This document shows, piece after piece, positions 8,099-16,873 of a DNA stretch of 38,036 nucleotides. The notes beneath the pieces are model-generated. The model was given only the letters and a program-made list of their open reading frames with translations. It did not search any database and was not told the origin of the DNA. The stretch is from positions 1-38,036 of the forward strand of contig CAIXCY010000267.1 of assembly GCA_903918045.1 (NCBI GenBank), read 5' to 3'. Each line of letters opens with the position of its first letter. Position 1 is the first letter of the stretch. The position numbers were made by a program, and so were the translations under genes. The stretch comes from an uncultured Bacteroidia bacterium (GTDB lineage Bacteria; Bacteroidota; Bacteroidia; Bacteroidales; Prolixibacteraceae).

Positions 8099-9079
8099 TT
8101 AACCTTTTACGTTCATAGCTCCAAGCATATTACCATAAACATGGTTAAGTGCCTCCAGATTTTTATTTAATTGTTCAGTTTGTTTCCGGTATTTCTGAGC
8201 CTCTTCCACTGCGCTGTTGACCAATTCTGTCATCCTGGAATGACCTTCAAATGCAGCCTCCGAGGACGCCGATAATTTTTTGGCATTCTGAAGATGCAGT
8301 TCGTATGATGAATGTAAGGCTGACAGACTTGAGTTTACCAGTGAAAGGCCTGTACTGTAATTTTTTGAATGATCATTTAGCGCAAGCAGATCCTTGTTTA
8401 TGTTCTCAGTGAAGCTTTTATACGACTGAGCCAGTTTATCGCCGGTTACAGCGAGCTGATCGTTTATCTTTTTTGAAGATTCATTGAATGTGTTGGCCAG
8501 ATTTTTTGAGGAGTTGCCTAAGATCTGTGAAGACTGATCATAGGAATAGACCAGGTCATTGGTTGATTTTTCGATCGAATGAGATGCTCTTGAATTGATG
8601 TCTTTAAATACCGACATGGATTCGGATGCTTCCGTGATATTTTTCACATATTCGTCTGTTGCCAGGCTTGCCACCGAGATATCTGCGATTCCGCTGGCGG
8701 TGTTTGAGAGATCCTGCAACCCTTTTTTTACTTTGGCAAGTAATTCCGGTGAGATTTCAGCTTTCTCAAGAATGTTCTCCAACGATGTTGCAGGTTTAGG
8801 TGCAATGGCAAAATCAAATTCTTCCTCCTCAGTAGCGTAAGTTTCCCTTAACTGCGGATAAACTTTTGACCAATCGGGGATTTCAACGGAAGGTTCAAAA
8901 GCAGAGAAGAAGAAGATTACCACCTCGGTTAACATCCCAATTGGAAGGATAATATTCGCGTAGGGCCAATGCTGCAATTTGAATAAAGCTCCAAGAAGTA
9001 CGACTGAAGCTCCGATGCTATATAAGAAATTCATTGAAGATTTCCACCTTCGGGAATGGGTAAACTCAAATACCGCCAT
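8099..9079 (-). CDS. gldL: T9SS inner-membrane rotor/stator protein GldL/PorL
   Basis: The protein has 326 residues. Two transmembrane helices lie near the N-terminus (about 17-35 and 43-62: FLYSIGASVVLLGALFKL and ANIILPIGMLTEVVIFFFSA), with the acidic residue of TEVV in the second helix. In the family this membrane Glu is part of the proton path that powers GldL-GldM. Residues 90-326 are a long helical, coiled-coil-like cytoplasmic domain with heptads such as LVNSSLSALHSSYELHLQNAKKL. The length is similar to PorL and longer than the shortest flavobacterial GldL. It lies between gldK (30 bases) and gldM (7 bases) in the operon. Confidence 0.95.
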   Translation of the reverse strand: MAVFEFTHSRRWKSSMNFLYSIGASVVLLGALFKLQHWPYANIILPIGMLTEVVIFFFSAFEPSVEIPDWSKVYPQLRETYATEEEEFDFAIAPKPATSLENILEKAEISPELLAKVKKGLQDLSNTASGIADISVASLATDEYVKNITEASESMSVFKDINSRASHSIEKSTNDLVYSYDQSSQILGNSSKNLANTFNESSKKINDQLAVTGDKLAQSYKSFTENINKDLLALNDHSKNYSTGLSLVNSSLSALHSSYELHLQNAKKLSASSEAAFEGHSRMTELVNSAVEEAQKYRKQTEQLNKNLEALNHVYGNMLGAMNVKG

Positions 9080-9109
9080 TATTCGACTATTTTTTTGTTA
9101 ATTCTGTTT

Positions 9110-10462
9110 TCACTTTTTACCTGACTGAAACTCATCCCCGAAGGAGGAACGCACGCATCGAAATCCGAGGTACGATTTGGCAGTATCCTGATACTCAAAA
9201 GTACGGGTACCAACCTGAATGAAATAGGCTATATCTTTCCATGAACCTCCACGCACAACTTTACGTTTCATGGCGGGTGGGTCGTTAGGGAGTGCATTCT
9301 GTTCGAAATTTGGATTCAGGTCATGCATAAATTCATACGATGATTCATCATAGGATGTAATGGTCCATTCGGCCACATTCCCTGCCATATCATAGAGTCC
9401 ATAGCCGTTCGGGTCATAAGTTGCAACTTTGACTGTTGTTTTTCCGCCGTCGTCGCTGTAATTTCCGCGCATTGGTTTAAAATTGGCCATGAAACATCCG
9501 TTTTTTGAACGGGTATAATAGCCACCCCAGGGATACATTGAATTGCTTAATCCACCCCTTGCGGCAAGTTCCCATTCTGCTTCTGATGGTAAACGGTAAT
9601 CCTGTACCCCAAAATCACCTTTCCCGGCAAGGGCAGAATTCTTGAAATTTGTCCGCCACATACAAAATGCCTTGGCTTGTTTCCAGGTTACTCCAACAAC
9701 AGGATAATCATCAAATCCGGGGTGGGAGAAGTATTTATTGGTTAACGGATCGTTAAAGGCATAGGTAAAATCGCGGATCCAAACCAGTGTATCGGGATAA
9801 ACATTCACACCATCGCTCATAATGAAACTTGAACGGCCCTCAATAGGTACATTTTTGCCATTCAGATCGTTCACCGATCCACCTTTGTAGCTTTGCTCCT
9901 TATAATTATAGGCATTCTGTAAACGGGCAGCCTGTTGCAGATCAACCCACGAATAACTGTAGTTTAATTTGCGGGTATCGAGTTCTTTTCTTCCCATTAT
10001 CCGGTCGCTACCGGCGTAAAACATCGGTTCCAGGGCATCCTTGTAATCGGGATTGCGCCAGTCAAGTTTTCTTTTCCAATCGAGAATCGGTGGATCAATC
10101 GCATTTCCTTTGCGGTCCTGGGTTATTTTAAATTCCTCAAATTGTTCGGATAGGATCTGACGTGCCATCGAATCACGAACCCAGTAGACGAATTGCCTGT
10201 ATTCGTTATTCGTAATTTCGGTATCATCCATCCAGAACGTGGATAAATCGACAGTTCTTGTAGGAACGGCTGAGTTTGCAACATCCTGATCACCAGCTCC
10301 AATATTGAAGCTTTGCCCCGGAATTAAAACCATACCGAGGGGTGAGGGTTCAAAATATTTCCCGCGTTTTAAAACCCCTGTTAATTCTCCGCTACCACCA
10401 CGATGACAGCCAGACAACAAGAGGATCGACGATATACAACCTAAGATAAATAATCGCTTCAT
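9110..10462 (-). CDS. gldK: T9SS outer-membrane lipoprotein GldK/PorK
   Basis: The protein has 450 residues. A lipoprotein signal ends at Cys19 (LLLSGC). The rest is an FGE-sulfatase/C-type-lectin-like domain, with GMVLIPGQSFNIGAGDQD, FWMDDTEITNNEYRQFV, VVGVTWKQAKAFCMW, YRLPSEAEWELAARGG, GLYDMAGNVAEW, KVVRGGSW and LGFRCVRS in the order expected. In GldK the fold is structural: it forms the periplasmic ring with GldN rather than acting as an enzyme. It follows porP by 43 bases and precedes gldL, the standard T9SS order. Confidence 0.97.
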   Translation of the reverse strand: MKRLFILGCISSILLLSGCHRGGSGELTGVLKRGKYFEPSPLGMVLIPGQSFNIGAGDQDVANSAVPTRTVDLSTFWMDDTEITNNEYRQFVYWVRDSMARQILSEQFEEFKITQDRKGNAIDPPILDWKRKLDWRNPDYKDALEPMFYAGSDRIMGRKELDTRKLNYSYSWVDLQQAARLQNAYNYKEQSYKGGSVNDLNGKNVPIEGRSSFIMSDGVNVYPDTLVWIRDFTYAFNDPLTNKYFSHPGFDDYPVVGVTWKQAKAFCMWRTNFKNSALAGKGDFGVQDYRLPSEAEWELAARGGLSNSMYPWGGYYTRSKNGCFMANFKPMRGNYSDDGGKTTVKVATYDPNGYGLYDMAGNVAEWTITSYDESSYEFMHDLNPNFEQNALPNDPPAMKRKVVRGGSWKDIAYFIQVGTRTFEYQDTAKSYLGFRCVRSSFGDEFQSGKK

Positions 10463-10505
10463 AATTCGTTTAATATGTTGTATTCAACTATATTTTAGGT
10501 CAAAG

Positions 10506-11492
10506 TTACAAAAATCTGACACTTTTGTACTTGTGAGTATGCTTTTTATATAATAATACTGAATAGGCCAGAAAGAATTCGTGCGATCCGCCGTTATATC
10601 TTGACAGTGCAGAAATACTGACATCGTACGAATAACCGAATTTAATCCCATTCCATAATTCAGTTCCTGCAGTAACAATTATGGCATCACCTATGCGATA
10701 CCCCAGACCTCCCCAATATTTCTTGTCATAGTGAAGGGTCATGTTTATGTCTGCCTGCCAGGATGTTACATCCGTCTTGTAAAATACGGAGGGTATAGCC
10801 TGTAACCTTTCATCAGCCATTTGAAAGGTGTAATTACCACTGATATAATACGATCTCAATAACGTATACTTCCCGGACTGATCAAAAGACATTGATGGTC
10901 TGTTCAGATGTTTTCCCGAAATAGCAAGCTCGTAATTTTCGGTCTGGTAAAATAATCCAAGACCGATATCAGCCATTATTCCTGCCGACTTTCCCTTGGG
11001 CAGTGAAGGATCCGATTGATTAATTACATCTCCTCCATCGATTCCGGTCAAATCGAGATTGATATTCTTATTCATCAATCCAAGGGAAATTCCCGTACCT
11101 AATTTACCATCTCCAACATCTTTTCTCCAGGAGTAATTAAGTCCTATTGAAACATTTTTCTCAAATCCGATCACATCATTTATGATCGAAAATCCTACTC
11201 CGTCATTTTTCCCGATTAAATGGAGCATTGCATCTGCATTAAAAACAGTTGTCACCGGGGCTCCGGGAAATCCCACCCACTGAAACCGATTTAAAAATGA
11301 CACATTAATCAGACCCGAAGATCCTGCAAAGCCCGGATTAACAGTCAATTGATTGTACTGGTTTTGACTGAACTGCGGATCTTGCTGACCTTTGGCGACA
11401 AAAATACTAATATTTGCGAATATCCAAAACAAGAATAGCCTAATCAATAGTTGCCTTTTACGATAAGTGATATCTGGGATATTATCTTTCAT
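10506..11492 (-). CDS. porP: PorP/SprF family outer-membrane protein
   Basis: The protein has 328 residues from the ATG at 11492; the TTG two codons earlier is not needed. A hydrophobic signal segment (about 14-35) ends near VAKG-QQDPQFSQ, and QDPQFSQNQYNQLTVNPGFAGS is the family hallmark, split here as QDPQFSQNQYNQ and LTVNPGFAGS. The remainder is an alternating beta-barrel sequence with GVGFSIINDVIGFE, YELAISGKHLNRPS and a terminal FFLAYSVLLY strand. PorP/SprF proteins assist surface anchoring or secretion of T9SS cargo. Its place directly before gldK matches the PorP arrangement of Porphyromonas rather than the SprF-next-to-SprB arrangement, so porP is the better symbol. Confidence 0.92.
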   Translation of the reverse strand: MKDNIPDITYRKRQLLIRLFLFWIFANISIFVAKGQQDPQFSQNQYNQLTVNPGFAGSSGLINVSFLNRFQWVGFPGAPVTTVFNADAMLHLIGKNDGVGFSIINDVIGFEKNVSIGLNYSWRKDVGDGKLGTGISLGLMNKNINLDLTGIDGGDVINQSDPSLPKGKSAGIMADIGLGLFYQTENYELAISGKHLNRPSMSFDQSGKYTLLRSYYISGNYTFQMADERLQAIPSVFYKTDVTSWQADINMTLHYDKKYWGGLGYRIGDAIIVTAGTELWNGIKFGYSYDVSISALSRYNGGSHEFFLAYSVLLYKKHTHKYKSVRFL

Positions 11493-11547
11493 TGGCAACA
11501 GGTAACTTTTTGATTAGTCTTATTAAGATCGATTTTCTATTTCTTAA

Positions 11548-11555
11548 CAAAGATA
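11548..11555 (-). promoter_or_regulatory. -7 promoter element for the porP-gldKLMN operon
   Basis: The minus strand reads TATCTTTG, a perfect match to the Bacteroidota -7 consensus TAnnTTTG. It sits in the 75-base gap between the ureohydrolase-like gene and porP. Transcription would begin near 11541, leaving about 50 bases before the ATG. A good -33 TTTG at 19-21 bases is not present, so the call rests on the -7 element and position. Confidence 0.5.
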
Positions 11556-11567
11556 GAACTTTACTTT

Positions 11568-12686
11568 TTATATTTTATTGAAATATTTCCACCATTTTTC
11601 AGGGATCTCATTTTTACATGCCTTGAGGTAATCTTTTCTGGAACATGGAATCCTGAAAGGGAATAACGTGCAGTCTTCAGAAGGAACTTCCATCCACCAT
11701 CTTTGGGAGATTGGATGTCTCAGAAATGAGATGGGATCTTCCAGTCCGTCCACTGTAACGTGGTAATGTTCGAAATTTGTTGCCTCATCAACAGGTTCTT
11801 CATCCAGTCTTTTTGAAATTCCGTTAAGGTAATACCAACTAATCTGTGCAGCCATCATGGCTCCAAGCGAAGTGAGATCTGCCATTGGGGTATAGCCGAA
11901 AAGGGCAAACCAGGCCGGTTTTGTCGAGATTCCGCAATACCATGCGATCTGACATCCCTCTTCTCCTGTCAATCCATTAGGCGACAGCCGGTATTGTCCG
12001 GGTGAGTCAGCCGCTTTCATGGAGCCATAATCGAAACTAATCAGATCCGCTTTGCGGAGCAGCGGTTCCAGTTCTTTGAAATTTGCCCTGATTTCACCCA
12101 GGGTGAGGATCTGAGCTCCTGCATCATCTGTAACCAAATCGTGCATCTGCTCACCAATGAAATAGGATTGCCCCGCCAGCAATGTCACCGATGTGCCATC
12201 GGGTAAGTTATTGATGAAAAATTCATCGGCCTGGTTACTTTCGGAATTATCGATCCGGTCGTCTACAACGATCAGGTCAAATTCCTGTTTGCGACATCCG
12301 AGGATCAGGGGGATTGTAAATTCCTGACTCCCTCCAAGGATGAGAAGGCGGATATTGAGTTCGGAGAGCTCTTCTGCAACAATTTTAACCGCCGCATAAG
12401 TGTCCTTTAATTCATTGCCGGTCTTAATATTTCCCAGGTCCACAATATTCATTTCGGACGGAAACGCAGCAAGGGAATAGAGTTGACCCCTGATGGTGTC
12501 AGGAGCCGTCGCGACATCGGGGCAGAAAGATCCTCTTCCTTCGGGAATACCTAGGATTGCAACACCAGGAAGGTCATCCATATCCCATACCCTGGTTTTC
12601 AGATAATGTCCCAACTGGCCGGGAGGGCCGTTGAATGTTCTGACTACAGCTAAATCCTTTGCCGGTATTAGAAGGTCGTTGAGCAT
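11568..12686 (-). CDS. Arginase/formimidoylglutamase-fold protein with degenerate metal site
   Basis: The protein has 372 residues and belongs to the ureohydrolase (arginase/agmatinase/formimidoylglutamase) fold: VAILGIPEGRGSFCPDVATAPDTIR near residue 42 (in two parts, VAILGIPEGRG and ATAPDTIR), then the three metal-ligand regions. These are altered. GGDHS is GGSQE (118-122), so the His ligand is Gln121. DAHxD is DDRID (142-146), so the His is Arg144, while Asp142 and Asp146 remain. SxDxD is SFDYG (217-221), keeping Asp219 but with Gly221 for Asp. Three of six canonical Mn ligands, including both His, are lost. A hydrolase role is therefore unlikely; a structural or binding role is an inference. 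It is 28 bases after topA and immediately upstream of the T9SS operon. Confidence 0.85.
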   Translation of the reverse strand: MLNDLLIPAKDLAVVRTFNGPPGQLGHYLKTRVWDMDDLPGVAILGIPEGRGSFCPDVATAPDTIRGQLYSLAAFPSEMNIVDLGNIKTGNELKDTYAAVKIVAEELSELNIRLLILGGSQEFTIPLILGCRKQEFDLIVVDDRIDNSESNQADEFFINNLPDGTSVTLLAGQSYFIGEQMHDLVTDDAGAQILTLGEIRANFKELEPLLRKADLISFDYGSMKAADSPGQYRLSPNGLTGEEGCQIAWYCGISTKPAWFALFGYTPMADLTSLGAMMAAQISWYYLNGISKRLDEEPVDEATNFEHYHVTVDGLEDPISFLRHPISQRWWMEVPSEDCTLFPFRIPCSRKDYLKACKNEIPEKWWKYFNKI

Positions 12687-12714
12687 CGTTCAGGATTATT
12701 TGATATGGTCTTTT

Positions 12715-15051
12715 TTATTTCGAACGCCGTTTGGTCGTCTTGGGCTTGCTTCCCTCTGCCTCGATTATAAGCATACACTCAGCCGCTGTAAGGAGGTTGA
12801 TGTCTGTCCCTTTTTTGATTTTGTAGTTTCCCTTCTTGTAGGAGATATAGGGTCCCCATCTGCCTTCGAGAATACGGATCTCCTGAGCCTCTCCAAAAGT
12901 TTTCAGTACCGATTTTATCGCATTTTCCCTTTTCTCTTCAATTAGTTCAGTTGCCCGTTCAATTGTTACGGTCATTGGATCATCAACATCCTTTTTCAAG
13001 GAGACAAAGACCCCATCATGCCGGACGTAAGGACCAAACCTTCCGATGCCTACAATCACTTTTTTATTTTCAAATTCTCCAAGGTCACGAGGGAGTTCGA
13101 ATAGTTTCATCGCCTCCTCCATTGTAATTGTCTCGATGCTCTGTCCTTTTTGCAGTGAGGCAAACTGAGGTTTTTCCTCGCTCCCTTCAACCACTTCGCC
13201 GATCTGGACAAAGGGTCCAAATCTTCCGATTTTGGCAGAGACCTGTTTTTGGGTTACAGGATCGATACCCAGGATCCGCTCGCCTCTTGCCCGCTCCGAA
13301 TTATTCAGGGCATCTTCGATTTTCAGGTGAAAAGGGCGGTAAAAGCTGTCAATCATTTCGTTCCAAACCAGCTGCCCGTCGGCGATTTCATCAAATTGCT
13401 TTTCAACAGAGGCGGTGAAATTAAAATCTACAATGGGCTCGAAGTATTTAACCAGGAAATCGTTGACCACAAGACCGATGTCGGTTGGGAAAAGTTTCGA
13501 TTTTTCGGTTCCCGTGATTTCTGTTTTACGCTCCTCCTGAATTGTATTTTCGGTGAGTGTAATCGTTATAAAGGATCTCTCAGTACCTTCCCGATCCTCC
13601 TTTATCACATATTCGCGTTGTTGAATCGTTGTTATTGTAGGTGCGTAAGTCGACGGACGACCGATCCCCAGCTCCTCAAGCTTACGTACGAGGCTCGCCT
13701 CAGTATATCGTGCCGCCTTTTGAGAGAAGCGTTCAAGCGCCTGAATTTGTTCGGGTTCCAGTTTCTGGTCGACACTAAGTGCAGGAAGCATCCCTTTTTC
13801 CTCTTCAGAAAGGTTTTCGTCATCCGATGATTCCATGTAAACACCAAGGAATCCGTCAAAGCGAAGCACTTCACCGGCAGCAACAAAAAGTTCAGTGGCT
13901 TTTGAGACATTAATATTTACGGTAGTTCGCTCGATCTCAGCGTCAGCCATTTGAGAAGCGAGTGTCCGTTTATAGATTAAACTATACAAACGTTGTTCCT
14001 GGGATGTCCCGGTAACCTCTTCCTGATCGAAATAGGTTGGCCGTATTGCTTCGTGTGCCTCCTGTGCCCCTTTTACCTTAGTTTTATAGTGGCGGATTTT
14101 TACATACTTTTCGCCGTATGAGGATATGATTTTCTTTTTTGCAGCGTTTAAAGCCAGATCAGAAAGGTTGGTTGAGTCGGTACGCATGTAGGTAATGAAT
14201 CCCGATTCATAAAGTTTTTGGGCCACCGACATGGTTAAGCCAACAGGAAATCCGAGTTTCCGGCTTGCCTCCTGTTGTAGTGTAGAAGTTGTAAATGGTG
14301 CAGCAGGTGATTTTTTGGCCGGCCGGGTCACCACATCGGCAACTGTGAATGTGGCTCCGAGGCATTTTTCAAGAAACGCTCTGGCACCTTCAGCCGAATC
14401 GAACCTGTTGTTCAGTTCGGCCTTAAGTTGTGTGATCTTGCCATTTTTTTCCGGTACAAGGAAAAGGGCATTTACCCTGAAAAAGGGGGTACTCTGAAAA
14501 TTCGTGATCTCCCGCTCCCGGTCAACGATAAGTCTCACGGCAACTGATTGAACCCTTCCGGCAGAGAGCGAAGGCTTTACCTTCTTCCAGAGAACAGGTG
14601 AGATCTCAAATCCCACAAGCCGATCAAGGACACGTCTGGCCTGCTGTGCATCCACGAGATCCTTATTCAGACGCCGTGGATTTTCGATCGCATTAAGAAT
14701 CGCTTCCTTGGTAATCTCATGAAAAACTATCCGGTTTGTCTTTTCAGGATCAAGATTTAAAACCTCCATTAAATGCCAGGCAATGGCTTCCCCCTCACGG
14801 TCCTCGTCCGATGCGATCCATACCTTAACGGCTGATTTTGCAAATTTTTTGAGTTCGCTCACCACCTTCTTCTTGTCTTCCGAGATGATGTAATTGGGCT
14901 GGTAATTATTATTAATATCAACACCAAAATCTTTTTTCTCCAGATCACGGATATGACCAAAGCTTGATTTTACCAGAAAATCCTTTCCCAGAATTTTCTC
15001 AATTGTTTTAGCCTTGGCGGGGGACTCGACGATTACCAGATTCTCTTCCAT
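12715..15051 (-). CDS. topA: DNA topoisomerase I (type IA)
   Basis: The protein has 778 residues. It relaxes negative supercoils by transient single-strand cleavage. The TOPRIM domain is at about 4-115, with Glu9 in IVESPAKAKT and the acidic triad SDEDREGEA (Asp82, Asp84). The central gate domain includes DAQQARRVLDRLVGF and LSAGRVQSVAVRLIVDRE, and the catalytic tyrosine is Tyr288 in SGFITYMRTDST. The C-terminal region has three short topoisomerase repeats marked by GRFGPFVQ, GRFGPYVR and GRWGPYIS, then a basic KPKTTKRRSK tail. No C4 zinc fingers are seen, as is common for this phylum. It is probably the first gene of a two-gene unit with the ureohydrolase-like gene. Confidence 0.98.
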   Translation of the reverse strand: MEENLVIVESPAKAKTIEKILGKDFLVKSSFGHIRDLEKKDFGVDINNNYQPNYIISEDKKKVVSELKKFAKSAVKVWIASDEDREGEAIAWHLMEVLNLDPEKTNRIVFHEITKEAILNAIENPRRLNKDLVDAQQARRVLDRLVGFEISPVLWKKVKPSLSAGRVQSVAVRLIVDREREITNFQSTPFFRVNALFLVPEKNGKITQLKAELNNRFDSAEGARAFLEKCLGATFTVADVVTRPAKKSPAAPFTTSTLQQEASRKLGFPVGLTMSVAQKLYESGFITYMRTDSTNLSDLALNAAKKKIISSYGEKYVKIRHYKTKVKGAQEAHEAIRPTYFDQEEVTGTSQEQRLYSLIYKRTLASQMADAEIERTTVNINVSKATELFVAAGEVLRFDGFLGVYMESSDDENLSEEEKGMLPALSVDQKLEPEQIQALERFSQKAARYTEASLVRKLEELGIGRPSTYAPTITTIQQREYVIKEDREGTERSFITITLTENTIQEERKTEITGTEKSKLFPTDIGLVVNDFLVKYFEPIVDFNFTASVEKQFDEIADGQLVWNEMIDSFYRPFHLKIEDALNNSERARGERILGIDPVTQKQVSAKIGRFGPFVQIGEVVEGSEEKPQFASLQKGQSIETITMEEAMKLFELPRDLGEFENKKVIVGIGRFGPYVRHDGVFVSLKKDVDDPMTVTIERATELIEEKRENAIKSVLKTFGEAQEIRILEGRWGPYISYKKGNYKIKKGTDINLLTAAECMLIIEAEGSKPKTTKRRSK

Positions 15052-15395
15052 ATCTTTTTGAAGAATGATTAAGGTGCTTCTAAAATTTTTGCAAAGTAAA
15101 GAAAATCAAATCCTAAGTTCAAACTATTTCTTTACCTGCCTCATCCTGATGCTTGAAAATGAAAACAATCCGGGACTGTAAAATATGTGAATATCAACTG
15201 AATATCACGGATAAACAGATTTATTTCAGAGGATTTCTTTTTTTTTAACTAGTATTCTCAATCCTGGTAAATGACTCCCGTAAAATCTGGAAAAGATTAG
15301 CAGAGTTTTTTAACTGTCAGAATCACATATAGATAGCATTTTTTTGCGCAATAAAAGTTCGTTAGTTGAATTTAACCAATTTTTGGTTTAGCGTG
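15052..15395. other. Intergenic region between NIPSNAP gene and topA
   Basis: These 344 AT-rich bases hold the topA promoter at their left end. I see no ORF or RNA gene in the rest. A short aacca/tggtt hairpin near 15373-15388, just after the NIPSNAP-family stop, is too weak to call a terminator. Confidence 0.5.
15092..15123 (-). promoter_or_regulatory. Promoter of topA
   Basis: On the minus strand a TTTG at 15120-15123 is followed after exactly 20 bases by TTACTTTG (15092-15099), seven of eight matches to TAnnTTTG. Both element and spacing fit the -33/-7 architecture of Bacteroidota. Transcription would start near 15086, about 35 bases before the topA ATG. Confidence 0.5.
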
Positions 15396-16166
15396 TCAAA
15401 AATCGGAGTAATCGGTCGGGAAAAGCAATATTTTTACAATTTTAGAGACGGTATGCTGATATTCATTGATTGCGGCGAGCTTTTTCCAGTCGGGATGATT
15501 ACTAAATGCTTTCCAGTGGGCATCGTGGGAGGCCATATCCGAAAAGGTAGTCATGTACATCAGATTTGGCATGGAGCTGCCGGAAATTACTTCAGCATAA
15601 AATACGGCATTGAAATCAAGGGATTTGAAAAGTTTGATCTCTCCCCCTTCATTAAACATCTTTATTTTTTGCCCGAAGAGGTGTTCTGTAGGCCCTTCAT
15701 AACTTCTTAATTCGTAGATTCTTTGAGATGGAATAGTAGTGAATTTCGGGACGACGAATCCGGAGGCATCAGGAAACGATTTTAATAAAATTACTTCCTT
15801 GCGCTGAAAGGGAACCTGATCAAACGGAGCCTTTAAGAAATCGGTTCCAGTTGATTGATAATTCAGATCCTTTACCAGTGTTTGCTGCAATTTGTCCAGT
15901 TTGTCAAGTGAAGAGAGTGGAATCCATACAATAATTTGTTTTCCGGATGTTGTATCCGAGGTAATGGGTTTAAATACACCTACAGTTTTTATTCCGGCCC
16001 GGTGTAAGGCTGGTAAATAGGCGGTTTTCAGGAAGTTTTCAAGAATTTGCTCCTGTGTTTTTCCATTGAGATGGTAAACCTGGATCTGATAGAAATCACG
16101 GCTTTTAGCAGTTGATATCTGGATAAGGGCAAGAAGAAAAAATGCAGCAATTATTATAGTCTTCAT
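15396..16166 (-). CDS. NIPSNAP-family exported protein
   Basis: The protein has 256 residues with an N-terminal signal peptide (about 1-20, cleavage near STA-KS). Two ferredoxin-like NIPSNAP halves are visible. The first (about 24-125) starts FYQIQVYHLNG. The second (about 147-250) is the more typical one, with RIYELRSYEGPTE, MFNEGGEIKLFKSLDFNAVF, YAEVISGSSMPNLMYMTTF and HWKAFSNHPDWKKL. The biochemical role of bacterial NIPSNAP proteins is not established; related dimeric alpha-beta-barrel domains bind or process small molecules. The signal peptide places it in the envelope. It lies 99 bases after fucU on the same strand, so it may share the glycan locus transcript. Confidence 0.88.
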   Translation of the reverse strand: MKTIIIAAFFLLALIQISTAKSRDFYQIQVYHLNGKTQEQILENFLKTAYLPALHRAGIKTVGVFKPITSDTTSGKQIIVWIPLSSLDKLDKLQQTLVKDLNYQSTGTDFLKAPFDQVPFQRKEVILLKSFPDASGFVVPKFTTIPSQRIYELRSYEGPTEHLFGQKIKMFNEGGEIKLFKSLDFNAVFYAEVISGSSMPNLMYMTTFSDMASHDAHWKAFSNHPDWKKLAAINEYQHTVSKIVKILLFPTDYSDF

Positions 16167-16265
16167 AATCTGTATTTTAATAAATCGTCAATTTATTCAA
16201 AGTCCTTGATTATATTTTAATTTTTGTGAAAATCCATGTCATTTTCGGTTAACACTAAATTGTAA

Positions 16266-16700
16266 TTATGGAATTGGAGTTACCCCTTTTTTGAGGATTA
16301 TATTTCCATATTTGGCAGTTTCACCGGTCATCACAACGGCGAACGCATTTTTTGCCCGTTCGTAAAACGAGAACCGTTCAACCCGCTCAATCGAGGCGAC
16401 AGTGGGGTTCGTTTGATGAATACTTTTTAAATAGCCTTGCTCAACCAATGGATCGAGGTTGTCTCCCGGTACGGCAGCCATCATGGCCAGAGGGTGGGGA
16501 ACATAGGCATCGAGTTCGAAAAGGGGGAGGATTGCAGCGAGAAGGTCCGCAATCTTCAAACCGTCGGCGCGGAGTACATTCTTATTAAATGTCTCGCCCG
16601 GGAAATGGGCATCAGCAAGAATGATTTCATCACCATGACCCATTCTTGCCAACACGCTGAGCAGGTCGGGACTGATCAGAGGGGATATTCCTTTAAGCAT
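16266..16700 (-). CDS. fucU: FucU/RbsD-family sugar mutarotase
   Basis: The protein has 144 residues, the length of E. coli FucU. The family interconverts sugar anomers: FucU acts on L-fucose, RbsD on D-ribose. Signatures are [27 protein letters not shown] at the N-terminus (seen as [14 protein letters not shown] and ILADAHFP), the [13 protein letters not shown] middle and the [28 protein letters not shown] end (in parts [12 protein letters not shown] and GNIILKKG). The C-terminal ERAKNAFAV plus YGN pattern favours FucU over RbsD. No other fucose genes are in the window, so the physiological sugar is not settled. It has its own promoter just upstream and is followed by the NIPSNAP gene. Confidence 0.88.
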   Translation of the reverse strand: MLKGISPLISPDLLSVLARMGHGDEIILADAHFPGETFNKNVLRADGLKIADLLAAILPLFELDAYVPHPLAMMAAVPGDNLDPLVEQGYLKSIHQTNPTVASIERVERFSFYERAKNAFAVVMTGETAKYGNIILKKGVTPIP

Positions 16701-16723
16701 TTGGAGAGATTTTTTGTATGGTT

Positions 16724-16756
16724 CAAAGATAGGGAATGTTTAATATAATGTGCAAA
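16724..16756 (-). promoter_or_regulatory. Promoter of fucU
   Basis: On the minus strand TTTG (16753-16756) is followed after 21 bases by TATCTTTG (16724-16731), a perfect -7 element. Transcription would begin near 16717, only about 17 bases before the fucU ATG. This separates fucU (and probably the NIPSNAP gene) from the GH20 transcript. Confidence 0.55.
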
Positions 16757-16873
16757 CATGCTAATGTGCAAATTTATTTATGTGCTGATTTGCCAGTTTT
16801 CCTGGCTCTTTGACGTGGCAGTCGGATAAAATAAACAAATATTTTGGGTCAAAAAGGAGCGATTGTTTAGTCT

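Noticed and set aside
13249-13830. 193-residue plus-strand frame inside topA
   Set aside because: It is antisense to conserved topA sequence and has no recognisable domain.
15373-15388. Hairpin after the NIPSNAP-family gene
   Set aside because: The stem is only five base pairs and lacks a clear T-run.
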